Origin: Batkoa obscura
Taxonomy: Eukaryota > Entomophthoromycota > Entomophthoromycetes > Entomophthorales > Batkoaceae
Direction of reading: 5' to 3'
Assembly: GCA_030770535.1 (NCBI GenBank)
Contig: JASVEC010000006.1
Coordinates: forward strand, 620,001 to 684,000
DNA length: 64,000 nucleotides
Shown: positions 11,595-22,615 of the stretch, one piece after another
How the letters are laid out: each line of letters opens with the position of its first letter
Numbering within the stretch: position 1 is the first letter of the stretch
Translations under genes and position numbers: made by a program
The notes under the pieces: model-generated
Database searches by the model: none
Seen by the model: the letters and a program-made list of their open reading frames with translations, nothing else
What the model was told of the DNA's origin: nothing

Positions 11595-12338
11595 ATGGGA
11601 ATAACAATTATCTATGGTAAAAATAAAGTTGTGTTATACCAAGAGTTAACCTCGGAAAGGGAATTAAATAAAATAAGTTTGAGTCAATTGAAAGAAGAAT
11701 GTAGTAATTATTTTAATATTTTGAAGGAGAATATTACTTTGATCTATGCTGGTGGTAAATTTTATTTGTTTTTTAATGATATAATAATAGTTAAGAGTCA
11801 ATTATTAATTTATTTTTAATTTTTGATTAGCAAAGATGAAAGATGATTTAGCTTCTTTAGCTTCTTATGGTATTAATTTTCGTTCTAAAATTGTTTTATT
11901 AGTATCTGCAGTAAGTTCATTTCCTTCCCTTATCAAAATTTTTATCACCAAACTAATCTTAACCTCTTATAGGGAAAACAGGTTCAATCTGAAGAAAAAT
12001 ATAACACTTTTGAAACCCGACAATATGAACAGATAAGGTCCTCAGTAAACAACACATTAAATTTAGTAGAAAAAGAAGTCAACTCATTTATTGAATTTTG
12101 TGATAAAAAACAGAATATTGCATTAACTTTAGAAGAAAAAAAAGAAATTGAAAAAAGTTATTTATATTTAAATGAATCTTTAATTAAAGGTTTATTCACT
12201 TTAGATAATATATCAGCCATTGATGAAACAACTAATGAATTAAATGAACAGGTGCGTAATAATAGAAAATTAGCAGTCAATGAAATCCAACAAGTCTTAA
12301 ATAAATTGGAGTTACTTTATTCAAAATTAATAAAATAA
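11595..12338 (+). CDS. BAG-family Hsp70 nucleotide exchange factor with Ubl domain
   Basis: Three exons (11595-11754, 11831-11910, 11973-12338) give 201 residues. After splicing, residues ~45-80 read NITLIYAGAKMKDD followed by LASYGINFRSKIVLLV, the end of a ubiquitin-like fold as in BAG1. Residues ~95-200 are a three-helix, charged BAG domain, including FIEFCDKK and a C-terminal helix NRKLAVNEIQQVLNKLELL. BAG proteins bind the Hsp70 ATPase domain and promote ADP release; the Ubl part is thought to link Hsp70 to the proteasome. No membrane anchor is visible, unlike yeast Snl1. The gene is convergent with the methyltransferase just downstream (63-bp gap). Confidence 0.85.
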
Positions 12339-12401
12339 AAAAGTAAAATAGTATCAACAGGGTAAAGTATTTATTTTATTTGTATTTTATTTTATTTCTT
12401 A

Positions 12402-13344
12402 TTACTCCTTGTTCAAATACCCTAAATAAATAACAATATTATTAGGTAAGTTAGCATTATCATTAAGTACAGCTCTTTCTAAACAAATATTATTATCAAA
12501 CAATAAACTAATAAATTCTTCAATAACATAATCGGCTCTTAATTCTTGAGCTATTAATAATACAGTCTGTGGATTAATAGTTAATAATAATTTGATGGTA
12601 TTAACTAATAATAAGTTAACATGTTCATTATAAATTAAATCGGATAATAAGATAATATCAAACCCAGTAGAATATTGTTGAATCCAGTGATATTGGTTAA
12701 AATCATTTAATGTGATGATTTTATTTTCGGTTATAGTATCCCAACTAAACTCTTTACAATGAACATTGGATATCTTATCTAATCCATTTAATACCATATT
12801 TTTTTGTATTTGAGATAATAGCATCTCTTGATCCGTTAATATCAATTCAAAATTGATTTTCTTTTTTATTAACAATTTAGACAAAGTAATACCAACTATT
12901 CCAGTACCAGTACCTAATTCTAATACATTTTTACCTTCGAATAAAGTATAGATACTCAATAAATACTTTGATAATAAAAAACCTGATTTCCATATTACAC
13001 TTCCAGTTATCCCTGTTTGATTTAATAAATTATTGTTTTGAGAGATTTGTAATTCGATGGTGTTAGTAAAGTTGATTTTCTTTAATTTGGATTTTAAAGT
13101 GATTAGTTTATTGGTATTGAAACCTAAAGATAAATAAACAAAATTATTAATTTATTTATTATTACTTACTTTCAATTTCTATATAATGTAAATTATCTCT
13201 TTGATTAAATTTAGGATATAAATCAAACTTCTTTTCTTCCAAATTTTTAGTATATAAATTCATTATTTCTTCATCAACATTAAGTACTTTAGAATAGGTT
13301 AATATCTCTTTAGATAATTTTTTGAGATCTTCTATTAATGTCAT
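12402..13344 (-). CDS. Class I SAM protein-lysine methyltransferase (METTL21/EFM-like)
   Basis: Two exons (13344-13170 and 13123-12402) give 298 residues. The SAM-binding motif I is KNVLELGTGTGIVGITL, motif II contains ILTDQE, followed by the QIQKNMVLNGL helix. The post-II element DIILLSDLIYNE matches the D-x-x-Y signature of the METTL21/Efm family that methylates lysines of elongation factors and chaperones. A preceding GSVIWKSGFLLSKYL block fits the family's substrate-side W-x-S/A motif. Which protein it modifies cannot be read from sequence. It is cytosolic in appearance, with no targeting signal. Confidence 0.85.
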
Positions 13345-13662
13345 AATATTGTTGGTTTCTATAAAATAAATTAAAGATTTGATTTTTCTTTTTTTAAAAG
13401 TTAAAATGGTTAAAATCTATGAATAAAATTCTTGTTATTTTGCACTCTATTTTTTGCGTTTATATATATTGTTCAAAATTTTTGTTAAAATATTAAAAAT
13501 AATTCTAATATTACAAATATATAAAAATAGATTAAAAAATTAATTTGATAAATGACTAAACAATATAAAAACAACAAATTCACAACTAAATATTAACTTA
13601 TTTTAATAAAGTATAAAAGCTCAACTCTCATATATAGCATATAAACCATCATCTTTCCTCAC
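13345..13662. other. Intergenic spacer
   Basis: Short AT-rich spacer between the methyltransferase start and the tyrosinase 3' end. Nothing else seen. Confidence 0.5.
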
Positions 13663-15222
13663 TTAGTACCCCAAAAGATGCGAATTAGGCATATAACCAT
13701 CAATAGAATTAAATCTTTCAATTAAAGAATTCATATCAGTTTCAAACTTTCTAACATAATCCACATTGATATTATTCATTTTTAAATATCTTTCTGGTAC
13801 CTGTTTACAGCTTCTTAATTTATTTCGTGTACTACGATCATCGGGTGTAACTTTAACTCTAGGTAATGTACTAAAAGATTTATAATAACTAGAATAATCA
13901 CCAATTTGTAAGTTAAGAGTAGTGTCTAATACATTTCCTAAACCATTGAGTAAACCATCCGAATTACTATTCAAGTTTCCTAAGTTTAATAAGCCACCCG
14001 AATTGCTGTTAGAATTTCCTAAATTTAACAAATCATTTGAATTGTCATTCAAACCAACTGCATTAGATAAAGTATTAGTTAAACCGTTTAATAATTGACG
14101 ACGATTAAAACGATTTATTCGTTGATTTCCATTATTTAGACTATTTGGTCCTCTATTACTATTATTTGGATTCATATTATTTGGACGATTTGAGGACATA
14201 TTATTTAGTGGTATATTATTTGGTCCTCTATTATTATTATTATTATTATTATTATTAGGACCTAAATTATTTCTACTATTTTGAGGATTTCCATTATTTC
14301 TACTATTATTTTGAGGATTTCCATTGTTTCTACTATTATTTTGAGGATTTCTAGGTAAATTAGCTGAATACCTATCATAAGTATAACAATATCTACTAGA
14401 AGTAGTATCAAAAGTATCTTGTACTCTAACGTTAAATGGTATCATATTATCGTTAGCAGATACTTGATTCCCATTAATATTACCATTATAAGTCTTAGCT
14501 AAATTAGGATATCTTTGTTGCCATTCAAACCAAAGACGATCAATAAATACATGATGTAAAAAAAAGAGGGGATCATTAGATGAAAACATATTAGTTAAAT
14601 CACCTACATCACCACCAATACCAACATGAACAATGGCATGTGGAGAACCTTCAATAGTTTGTCGGAAAGAATCATAATTAGTGGATTGCATAAAGATTAA
14701 TTCTAAAGCTTCTGGGGAGTAAAAGGAGGAGATAGTACTATTATTATCAAAATCTCTTTTTAAACAATGAACATTAGGCACATTGACATTCCATCCTGTA
14801 AATGGTCCATTTACTAAACAATTATCTCCATCTCGTCCATTACCACCAAAATAATCATTACGAAAAACAACACTTCTTTCTGGGGATTGAGAATCCATAC
14901 TCCAATCCCAATACGGAAGTATTATACTTGAATCAATTTTTTGTAATTCTAATTCAAATCGTCTTAAAAATTCTCGATGCCATGGGAAGAAGGCGGGTAC
15001 TCCATGAGCATTTTCCGCGAAATTATAATGATATCCACTCAATTGTTCGTAAATATCAAGGCCCCCTTGGTTACGTAATTGTTGAATGGCAGAAGTAAAG
15101 CGACGTACTTGAGTAGCACTGAGTTCACGGATCTCAGGTCGACGTACGATTTGATTACATTGGGAGGATACATGTGAGATGGCGTATATACAGAATAAAA
15201 TTATAGTAATTGTGAAATGCAT
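13663..15222 (-). CDS. Secreted tyrosinase 1 with Asn-rich linker
   Basis: Single exon, 519 residues, with a signal peptide (MHFTITIILFCIYAISHVSSQ). Copper site A uses H65, H73 and H82 (AHGVPAFFPWHREFL); copper site B uses H195 and H199 (SPHAIVHVGIGG) plus H223/H224 in DPLFFLHHVFIDRLW. All six ligands are present, so it should oxidise phenols/catechols (melanin, sclerotisation or defence chemistry). A YWDW motif after CuA is intact. Residues ~290-430 form a Pro/Asn/Gly low-complexity linker not found in the two paralogs, followed by a C-terminal cap-like region (RVKVTPDDR…YMPNSHLL) that is shared. A promoter element common with tyrosinase 3 lies upstream. Confidence 0.92.
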   Translation of the reverse strand: MHFTITIILFCIYAISHVSSQCNQIVRRPEIRELSATQVRRFTSAIQQLRNQGGLDIYEQLSGYHYNFAENAHGVPAFFPWHREFLRRFELELQKIDSSIILPYWDWSMDSQSPERSVVFRNDYFGGNGRDGDNCLVNGPFTGWNVNVPNVHCLKRDFDNNSTISSFYSPEALELIFMQSTNYDSFRQTIEGSPHAIVHVGIGGDVGDLTNMFSSNDPLFFLHHVFIDRLWFEWQQRYPNLAKTYNGNINGNQVSANDNMIPFNVRVQDTFDTTSSRYCYTYDRYSANLPRNPQNNSRNNGNPQNNSRNNGNPQNSRNNLGPNNNNNNNNNRGPNNIPLNNMSSNRPNNMNPNNSNRGPNSLNNGNQRINRFNRRQLLNGLTNTLSNAVGLNDNSNDLLNLGNSNSNSGGLLNLGNLNSNSDGLLNGLGNVLDTTLNLQIGDYSSYYKSFSTLPRVKVTPDDRSTRNKLRSCKQVPERYLKMNNINVDYVRKFETDMNSLIERFNSIDGYMPNSHLLGY

Positions 15223-16726
15223 TAGTAATTTATATTGGATGCTTTTAATTATTTATAAAAGGAATATTAATTTTTTAAAATAGATAAATGAAATTAAAAC
15301 TAGTTAGAATCAATCAATAGAACTAGTTAATTAAAAATATAATAATTTTTTTTTTTAAAATAAAATTCTTAGCTTCTTTTTAATGATATTATATACCTTT
15401 TAATAACTCCAGATGACTTCACGATAATAACACTAATAATATTTATTAAAATTATAGCTACTTCCCCATCCCTTTAATATGTTAGCTCCAAAAATTTTAA
15501 AATTATTAACATGTTTTTTATTTCTATTATTAATTTTAGTTTAATATAATTTTAGTATGTTTAATTTGAAATAATTGAGTTATTTTTTTGGATTGTCAGC
15601 TTTAAAATCTTGGGGTAAACTCGAGTGCTTATTTTTTTTTAAGCAAAACTTGCTCTTTCAAATTTTAAACTCTTGGCTAGAATTTATTTTTGGGCAGAGA
15701 AAAAAGCTTTTAGTTCTTTAGTGAAATTAAATTATTAATTTTTATAAGTTAGAAGGATTAAAGATTAAAAGACTAAAAGATGATAGTCAAATTTTAGTTG
15801 TAATATTACAGAACAATAAACTTTTTTTAAAAGTTTAGTTTAATTGTTAGTTCAATAATTAATTTAGTAGTTAATAAATAATGTTAAATAATTAAAAGTG
15901 GATATCTTAAGTTGAGTATAGTCTCGTAACAGATTATTATGTAATTTTAAATATCAAATTATGAATTATAAGGATACTGAAACATATAATAAATAATACC
16001 CGAATATATAATCACTAAGCTATAAAAAATGCATTATCAATTAATCTTTATAAATAGAGTAAATGCATTTAAAAAATGATATAAACTAACAACTTAGAGG
16101 AATAAAGGATATTAAAATATTAAAATATAATGATTATTAAATAGTAATATAAATAATAAATTAACAATTAAATGAATCATTACGCCACTAATTCAAATAT
16201 CAAATAGTAAATTAACTTTTTTTTTTTTTTAATTTTCAAATATTTAATTTAAAGCATTAAATTCAATGCAATAAAAGGAGTTGGGTAACGATTGAGAAAG
16301 TAAAAATGCAACTTCAATGCTTTTTTTATGAGAAATTAATATTTTTATTTCTGTATTATTTTATCCAATTATATCAATATCAAATGTTATAGAATGAATA
16401 AGATTGGTGATAAATATGACCGTTGTTATAGTACTTTATAAATTTATAATGCTTTTTAAAAAGAGGAACACTAATAGAAAATTGGGTAGCATTTACGCTT
16501 CAAACTTTTGATTAAAATTTTTAAATTCAAACCAACATTGTAAATTATAAAATGTAAGATCATCTTGTGTATAATAATAAATTGTTAATATCAAGATCAT
16601 TATTAAATAATCATAAACAATATTAAGTATATAAAAATGAATTGAAAGGAAGTTTATTTAGATTTAAGTTTCTTTTGAAAGTTTTCGACCTTTGTTTTTT
16701 TATAGTTCAGATAATATTTATTCATT
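15223..16726. other. Intergenic between two divergent secreted-protein genes
   Basis: Very AT-rich, no gene found. It includes the tyrosinase 1 promoter element (15387-15402) and long A/T homopolymers. Confidence 0.5.
15387..15402 (-). promoter_or_regulatory. TATA-type core promoter of tyrosinase 1
   Basis: On the minus strand this reads TAAAAGGTATATAATA, about 165 bp upstream of the start codon. The 14-mer TAAAAGGTATATAA occurs identically upstream of tyrosinase 3. Confidence 0.5.
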
Positions 16727-17818
16727 ATGTTAAAGTTAGTTTTTTATTTTTTATTTTTAAATCGATTCTTATGTGAAGAAAAAGAACAAATAGATATTAA
16801 TACTAGTAATAATAACAATAATAATAATATGTTAGCTACTATCAATACTAATACTAATACTAATACTAATACTAATACTAATACTAATATTAATACTAAT
16901 GTTAATACTAATACTAATAATACGAAATCAAATGATAATATTAGTAATAAAGTAGCTAATAATTATCAATTATTAATTAGTCCAAATACAGGGATACCAG
17001 GAACATGGGTTAAATTTCGAGTAATAAAATTAAAGAAAGAAGAAGATAATAAAGAAGATATAAATAATAATAATAATAATAATAAACAAAATATAATGAC
17101 AGTTCCTAATTATTGTTTAATAATGGATGGAAATCAATCAAAATTAAGTATTATATATTCAAGAAATAAATGTCAAATTCCCAATCAATATTATTATAAT
17201 AGATATATTAAATTATATTTAATTAATTTAATAGCTAATAATTATCAACAATTATTATATGGACCTACTTATTTTGAAGTTAGAAAGAGTAATGAAATTG
17301 TTATTGCTAATAATAATAATGGTAATAATATCATTCCAATTAATGATGATATTATTAATCCTTCAATTTCAGATAATGTTCCAATTATTATTAATGATAA
17401 CAATCAAAGTGAATTAATTCAAGATACAATGATACCAACACCAATTCAAGATATTATTAATCCTATTATACCAATTTATCCAAATATTAATAATATTCCT
17501 AATATTGGTGTTATTCCTAATATAAATGGAATTCCTAATATAAATGGAATTCCTAGTATAAATGGAATTCCTAGTATAAATGGAATTCCAACTTCTCCTT
17601 TATTACAACCTAATTTAAGTAATAATAATTTATTAACTCCTATTATCAGTTCTAATGGTTTTCCACCTAATAATAATTTAAGTCCCATAGGAATTGCTAG
17701 TTTATCAAATAGTATTCCAAATAATAATAATAATAATAATTTATTGATGAGTAATAGTAATTCACCTATTGGAATCAATTCTTTATTAAACAGTAGTATT
17801 CCTATTTTACAAAAGTAA
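16727..17818 (+). CDS. Secreted Asn-rich protein with TIG-like two-cysteine module
   Basis: Single exon, 363 residues. A short hydrophobic N-terminus (MLKLVFYFLFLNRFLCEE) suggests secretion. Then come poly-Asn and an (Asn-Thr)n tract encoded by a six-base repeat, a folded-looking module at residues ~81-188 (LLISPNTGIPGTWVKFRVI…NYCLIM…KCQIPN…LLYGPTYFEV), and an Ile/Asn/Pro-rich tail with tandem five-residue units NINGIP/SINGIP. The module matches the C-terminal part of the ferritin-like protein at 8372-10132, with both cysteines and the terminal GP..F.V kept; the opening resembles IPT/TIG Ig-like domains. Function is not recognised; a wall or matrix protein is possible. Confidence 0.65.
   Translation: MLKLVFYFLFLNRFLCEEKEQIDINTSNNNNNNNMLATINTNTNTNTNTNTNTNINTNVNTNTNNTKSNDNISNKVANNYQLLISPNTGIPGTWVKFRVIKLKKEEDNKEDINNNNNNNKQNIMTVPNYCLIMDGNQSKLSIIYSRNKCQIPNQYYYNRYIKLYLINLIANNYQQLLYGPTYFEVRKSNEIVIANNNNGNNIIPINDDIINPSISDNVPIIINDNNQSELIQDTMIPTPIQDIINPIIPIYPNINNIPNIGVIPNINGIPNINGIPSINGIPSINGIPTSPLLQPNLSNNNLLTPIISSNGFPPNNNLSPIGIASLSNSIPNNNNNNNLLMSNSNSPIGINSLLNSSIPILQK
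16850..16920 (+). repeat. Hexanucleotide (ACTAAT)n repeat inside a CDS
   Basis: Near-perfect ACTAAT units encode an Asn-Thr dipeptide run. The reading frame is kept through the tract. Confidence 0.85.
17500..17592 (+). repeat. Tandem 18-bp coding repeat (NINGIP units)
   Basis: Successive copies of an AATATAAATGGAATTCCT-like unit encode NINGIP/SINGIP. They are nearly identical at DNA level, suggesting recent slippage expansion. Confidence 0.75.
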
Positions 17819-17831
17819 ATAACAATATGAC

Positions 17832-17865
<34 letters not shown>

Positions 17866-18320
17866 ATATTTAAAACTATTCCCTATTTTTTATATTATTT
17901 CTGCCATCCTTCAATATTTAAAATTAATTTTCATTTTTTATTATATTAATTAAAAATGAAATATTAATTGATTTATATTTTAAATCATAATTTCTAAGCT
18001 TATCACGTTCACTTTTTCTTACTTAAGTTGATGAGCATTCTCTTTTTAAAAAATAAAATAAAACTGTTAAATCTCCAAAATAAGTAACATGGAATTTTTT
18101 TAAAATTTAGTCTACTAATATTTTAATCACATTGATTAATTTTAAAATTAGATTTAATATGATATAAAAATATTTTTGCATTATAATGGATGGGTATATA
18201 AAAAATTAAAAATTAAAAATTAAAAAGTATATAAATATACAATTATTTATTATTCAATAATAAAAAATAATTAAGTTATTAACTCATTAACTCATTAACT
18301 CATTAACTCATTAAAAAAAT
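17819..18320. other. Intergenic with simple repeats; tyrosinase 2 promoter
   Basis: It holds an (AT)n run near 17836-17861, TATATAAA elements near 18193 and 18226, and an 8-bp tandem repeat just before tyrosinase 2. No gene found. Confidence 0.6.
18277..18314 (+). repeat. 8-bp tandem repeat ATTAACTC
   Basis: About four and a half copies of ATTAACTC end a few bases before the tyrosinase 2 start codon, i.e. within the predicted 5' UTR. Confidence 0.8.
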
Positions 18321-19583
18321 ATGTTCTTTCCAATAATTTATCTAATTTTAACATTATTATCATTTATCATTTGTCAACATACTTCCCATTGTACTTCCCC
18401 TACTCTTCGTAAAGAAATTCGAGAACTGACTTCAAATGAACTTACTACCTTTATCTCAGCAATTAATACCCTTAAACAAACTGGAGTATATGATACTTTC
18501 TCCCAAATTCATTACAGTAATAATTTACATAGTCATGGAGTACCTGCCTTTTTACCATGGCATCGAGAATTTTTATATTTATTTGAAAAAGAATTACAAA
18601 AAATTAATCCAAGTATAATATTACCTTATTGGGATTGGTCTCTTGATTCTCAATCACCAGAATTAAGTATAATCTTTGATTTATTTGGTGGTAATGGAAA
18701 TCATCAATCAAATGGAGATAATTGTATATCAAATGGACCATTTAAAGGTTGGAATTGTAGTATACCTCAATTTCATTGTTTACGACGGGATTTTGATCTT
18801 AATGATAAAATTTCTGCTTTTTATTCTCCTGAAGCTATTGAATTATTATTACGAGATAGTTTAAATTATAATGATTTTCGATTAGCACTTGAAGCTTTAC
18901 CACATGCTAAAGTACATTCAGGTATTGGAGGTAAAAATGGAGATATAATGACTATGTTTTCTTCAAATGATCCACTTTTTTTTTTACATCATGTATTTAT
19001 TGATCAATTATGGTTTGAATGGCAATTAAGATTTGAAAATCATAAACAATTTATAAGATATAATGGGGAGATAGAAGAAGGAATTAAAGTTAATGAAAAT
19101 GATACTTTAATTCCTTTTAATGTGAATGTAAAATATACTTTGAAAACTATTGAAGGAAAATATTGTTATAAATATAAAAGATATGAAGTTGAATTACCAG
19201 AAATTAAAATTGAAAATGAATTAAAAGATAAAAAAAGATTAAATAAAAGATTAAATAAAAGATTATTAGGTTTAGGTGAAATAGTTGATACTGTATTAAA
19301 AAGTGTAGAAAATACAGTTAATGTAAATTTAATAGGTCAAACTACAGGATTATTAAATCAATTAATAAGTAATATTAATATTAATCAAATTATTTCAGTT
19401 AATCCAGAAGATCGAAATCAAAAATTTAAAATTCGAAGAGTAAATCCAATTGATAAAGAATTTTTAATAAAAAATAGATTACCTATTGAAAGAGTTAGAA
19501 AGTTAGAGAATCAATTAAATTTAGTTACAGCATATTATAATTCATTAAATGGATTTCTACCTAAAGCTAAATTATTAAATTAA
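18321..19583 (+). CDS. Secreted tyrosinase 2
   Basis: Single exon, 420 residues, signal peptide MFFPIIYLILTLLSFIICQ. Copper site A: HYSNNLHSHGVPAFLPWHREFL; copper site B: LPHAKVHSGIGG and DPLFFLHHVFIDQLW; YWDW intact. All six His ligands are present. It lacks the Asn-rich linker of tyrosinase 1 but has a short basic tandem (KRLNKRLNKRLLG) after the catalytic domain that could be a proprotein cleavage region; this is inference. The C-terminal NPEDR…LNGFLPKAKLL block aligns with the ends of the other two tyrosinases. It is convergent with TilS, separated by a TAA microsatellite. Confidence 0.92.
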   Translation: MFFPIIYLILTLLSFIICQHTSHCTSPTLRKEIRELTSNELTTFISAINTLKQTGVYDTFSQIHYSNNLHSHGVPAFLPWHREFLYLFEKELQKINPSIILPYWDWSLDSQSPELSIIFDLFGGNGNHQSNGDNCISNGPFKGWNCSIPQFHCLRRDFDLNDKISAFYSPEAIELLLRDSLNYNDFRLALEALPHAKVHSGIGGKNGDIMTMFSSNDPLFFLHHVFIDQLWFEWQLRFENHKQFIRYNGEIEEGIKVNENDTLIPFNVNVKYTLKTIEGKYCYKYKRYEVELPEIKIENELKDKKRLNKRLNKRLLGLGEIVDTVLKSVENTVNVNLIGQTTGLLNQLISNININQIISVNPEDRNQKFKIRRVNPIDKEFLIKNRLPIERVRKLENQLNLVTAYYNSLNGFLPKAKLLN

Positions 19584-19589
19584 ATTATT

Positions 19590-19679
19590 TTAATTTAAAA
19601 ATAATAAAAATAATAATTTAAATAATAATAATTTAAATAATAATAAAAATAATAATAAAAATAATAAAAATAATAAAAA

Positions 19680-19749
<70 letters not shown>

Positions 19750-19815
19750 TTAAATAATAATAATAATAATAATAATAATATCAAATTAAATTTATTTATT
19801 TCTATTATTATTATT
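19590..19815. repeat. (TAA)n microsatellite between convergent genes
   Basis: Long run of AAT/TAA triplets with interspersed TTTAAA between the stop codons of tyrosinase 2 and TilS. Confidence 0.9.
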
Positions 19816-19833
19816 TTATAATTAATAATAAAT

Positions 19834-21883
19834 TTAATTTAATTTTTTAAATAAAGGTATTGATTTTATATTAAAATTTTTTATAAATAAATTACCATTT
19901 TTTAAAGTTGGAAAAGCTAATGGAATATCTATAAAATTATTTAATTGAATTTGATTATCTTGATATTGTTTATTAAATTTATTTAAATCTAATCTTAAAC
20001 AAATTATTGGAATAGTTGATCTTGTATTTTCTACTGAAAGAAATTGTTGTAATTGATAACAATTAAAAGATAATTGATTTAATTGATATTGAAATAATTT
20101 ATTAAATTCATTTGAATAAAGCATAGTTTTTTGTTTAAATTGATTTAATAATAATTGATTAATAGGTTGAATTAAAATATCCCAATTTTCATTAAAATTT
20201 GATTGAAAATAAGGGAAATAACATTGAATCCATTTTAATAAATCTTTATCTTTGAAATATTCATTATTTTGAATATAAAATTGAATTTGATATCTTTCAC
20301 ACCAAATTTGATTTTCATTTTCTTTTTTTAATAATGAATAACTATTCTTTATAATTTGTTTATTACTTAAGGGTTCTCTAACAAAAGTCCATTCTAATTT
20401 CTTTTTACTTGGTGATATAATTAATGTTTTTCCAATTTGTAAACAAGTACTTTTAAATTGTTGATTTTTTAATATTATTTTCATTTGTTCATAAGCTTTA
20501 ATAACATGACTTAATCTAGGTGGATAATCTGAACAATTAATCCATTGAGTTAATTTAGATAAAATTCTTACACTTAAATAAGATTGATAAAACCAATGAG
20601 ATTGATTTAATGGACTTATTAAATTAAATTTTAATCCACCAAATTCTTTTTTTAATTGAATATTTTGAGTTAATATTTGATTTATTTTTAAATCTATATT
20701 TTGTTTATGTTCTATCATATGTTCTATGAATTGTGTTAAATTATTATAATTTAAAGCATTAAATTTAGGATTATTAGTTTCATTAATTTTACTTAATATT
20801 TTTCGTATAACAGTTCGTTGATGATGAGATGTTGATAAATGATTAGTTGGATCTTCTATCCATTGAATCCCATAATATTTACAAGTTTCATAAATACGTT
20901 GTTTATTAATATAAATCATTGGTCTAAATAATTGTTGATTATTATTATTTATATTATTTATATTATTTATATTATTTATATTATTATTATTATTATTTAT
21001 ATTTAATTGTATTGGAAATTCCCTTAATGGATTAATACCACTTAAACCAGAGACACCACTTTCTCTAGCAAATCTATAAAGTCCTGTTTCAATATTATCA
21101 TTATTATGATGACCTAAACCTAAAATAGAACTATTATTTAAGTTCATAATTTGAGATAATACTTCAAATCGAATTTTTCTTGCTTCTGTTTCTAATTTAG
21201 CTTCTTTAGGTATTGTTATTCCAGAGATATAATCATTTCCATAACTTGTTGAAATAAATTGTTTTTTTATTAAATTTTCTTCATTCTCTTTATTCCATAT
21301 CAATTTTATTAAACTTGAATTAATATCTAGTTTAAAATATTAATAAATTATTAATTTATTATTATTATTTAAATTTAAATTTAAATTTACCATAATTTTC
21401 TAATCTATCTTTTGTTAATTTAGCTTCTTCAAATGAGTTTTCTCGTAAATTATGATCCACTATAATACCATGTACTTTTTCTTTACCTAATAATTGATGA
21501 AATAAATAAATTAATAACATAGAATCAGCACCACCAGATACACCAACTGCAAGTTTTGGATACTCTTCTAATAAAAATAACTTTAATATTATTAAAATAA
21601 TTTTATTTATTTATTAAAAATGTATAAATAATAATAATATATAATAATATATAATAATATATAATAATAACTTACTTATATTAATTTTATCATTAATTAC
21701 TGAATTCATATATTCTTCCATTTGTTCTTTAGTTATACTTTTTAAATTAATGAAATTTTGTTTTTGTTTTTTTTGAGTATTAGTTAACGTTAATATTTTT
21801 AACCATTGTTCCACTTCTTCTAATTTTATTGGACCTGTTTTAAGATAAGAAGCTTTTCTTAATATAGTGTAAGCTTTAGACAT
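19834..21883 (-). CDS. tilS: tRNA(Ile)-lysidine synthase (TilS) of the PP-loop ATPase family
   Basis: Three exons (21883-21676, 21567-21391, 21326-19834) give 625 residues. The PP-loop reads KLAVGVSGGADSMLLIYLFHQ, created by splicing exons 1 and 2, followed by HGIIVDHNLRENSFEEA. Later motifs are ILGLGHHNNDNIETGLYRFARESG, RPMIYINKQRIYETC and WIEDPTNH, all typical of TilS. The enzyme ligates lysine to the wobble cytidine of tRNA-Ile(CAU) so that it reads AUA; in eukaryotes this is an organelle job, so mitochondrial action is inferred. The N-terminal ~75 residues are extra and basic but not a clear presequence. Poly-Asn insertions near residue 275 look lineage-specific. Confidence 0.88.
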
Positions 21884-22615
21884 TGTACTGAAGAAGTGAA
21901 AGATATATAGATATAGATGAGATTGGAAATTTCAAACTGAAATCTTTAGAATTTGCAACTTTTTAATGTTTTTTTTTTTTATACGAAATTGAATGACCTA
22001 ATTTCGTGTTTTATGGGATCTATTTTAATAATAATTGATAGAAAAAAAATGGAATTTAGATAGTAAGATTGTAAAAACAAATGAGTTTTATTAAATCTGA
22101 ATTTAAAAATAAATATAATTTTTAAATATTAAATAATCAACTAGATTTGGGAATGTATTTTTTTATTTAAGAATTTTACTAACAATCTTTCCACTAAAAT
22201 AGTACTTAAAAGATAGAAAAAGTAATGAAATATCTCTATGATTATAAATTATTGAAAAAATAAAATAAATTTAAAATATAACTTTTGATATAATAAAATA
22301 AAATAAAATAAAATAAAATAATTATCATTTCTTTTCAATTTCTATAAAAATAAAAGTATTATAATTAATAAATTATGTGATTTATTAACTCACTAATTAA
22401 AGCAATTATACATTTAAATTTAATTAAATGTTCATTGCATATATTCAATTTAATATGATGTTTACCAATTATAGTAATAACATATATAAAAATAATTTAA
22501 AAATGAATATTTCTTCTTTGATTAAGAGTTTCAATAATTAAATATAAATAATCATAATTAATTTCTATTTCTCTTTTCAATTTTAATTTTAATTTTATTT
22601 TATATTAATATTAAT
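21884..22615. other. Intergenic with a truncated MITE
   Basis: Divergent region between TilS and receptor 1. It holds MITE copy 5 and a (TAAAA)n run near 22290-22320. No gene found. Confidence 0.5.
22147..22231 (+). mobile_element. Foldback MITE, copy 5 (right end missing)
   Basis: Left end TTGGGAATGTATTTTT and the core CCACTAAAATAGTACTTAAAAG are recognisable; the ACACCCCCATA end is absent. Confidence 0.65.

Noticed and set aside
19590-19784. Minus-strand poly-Leu open frame
   Set aside because: Direct translation of the TAA/TTA microsatellite; not a gene.
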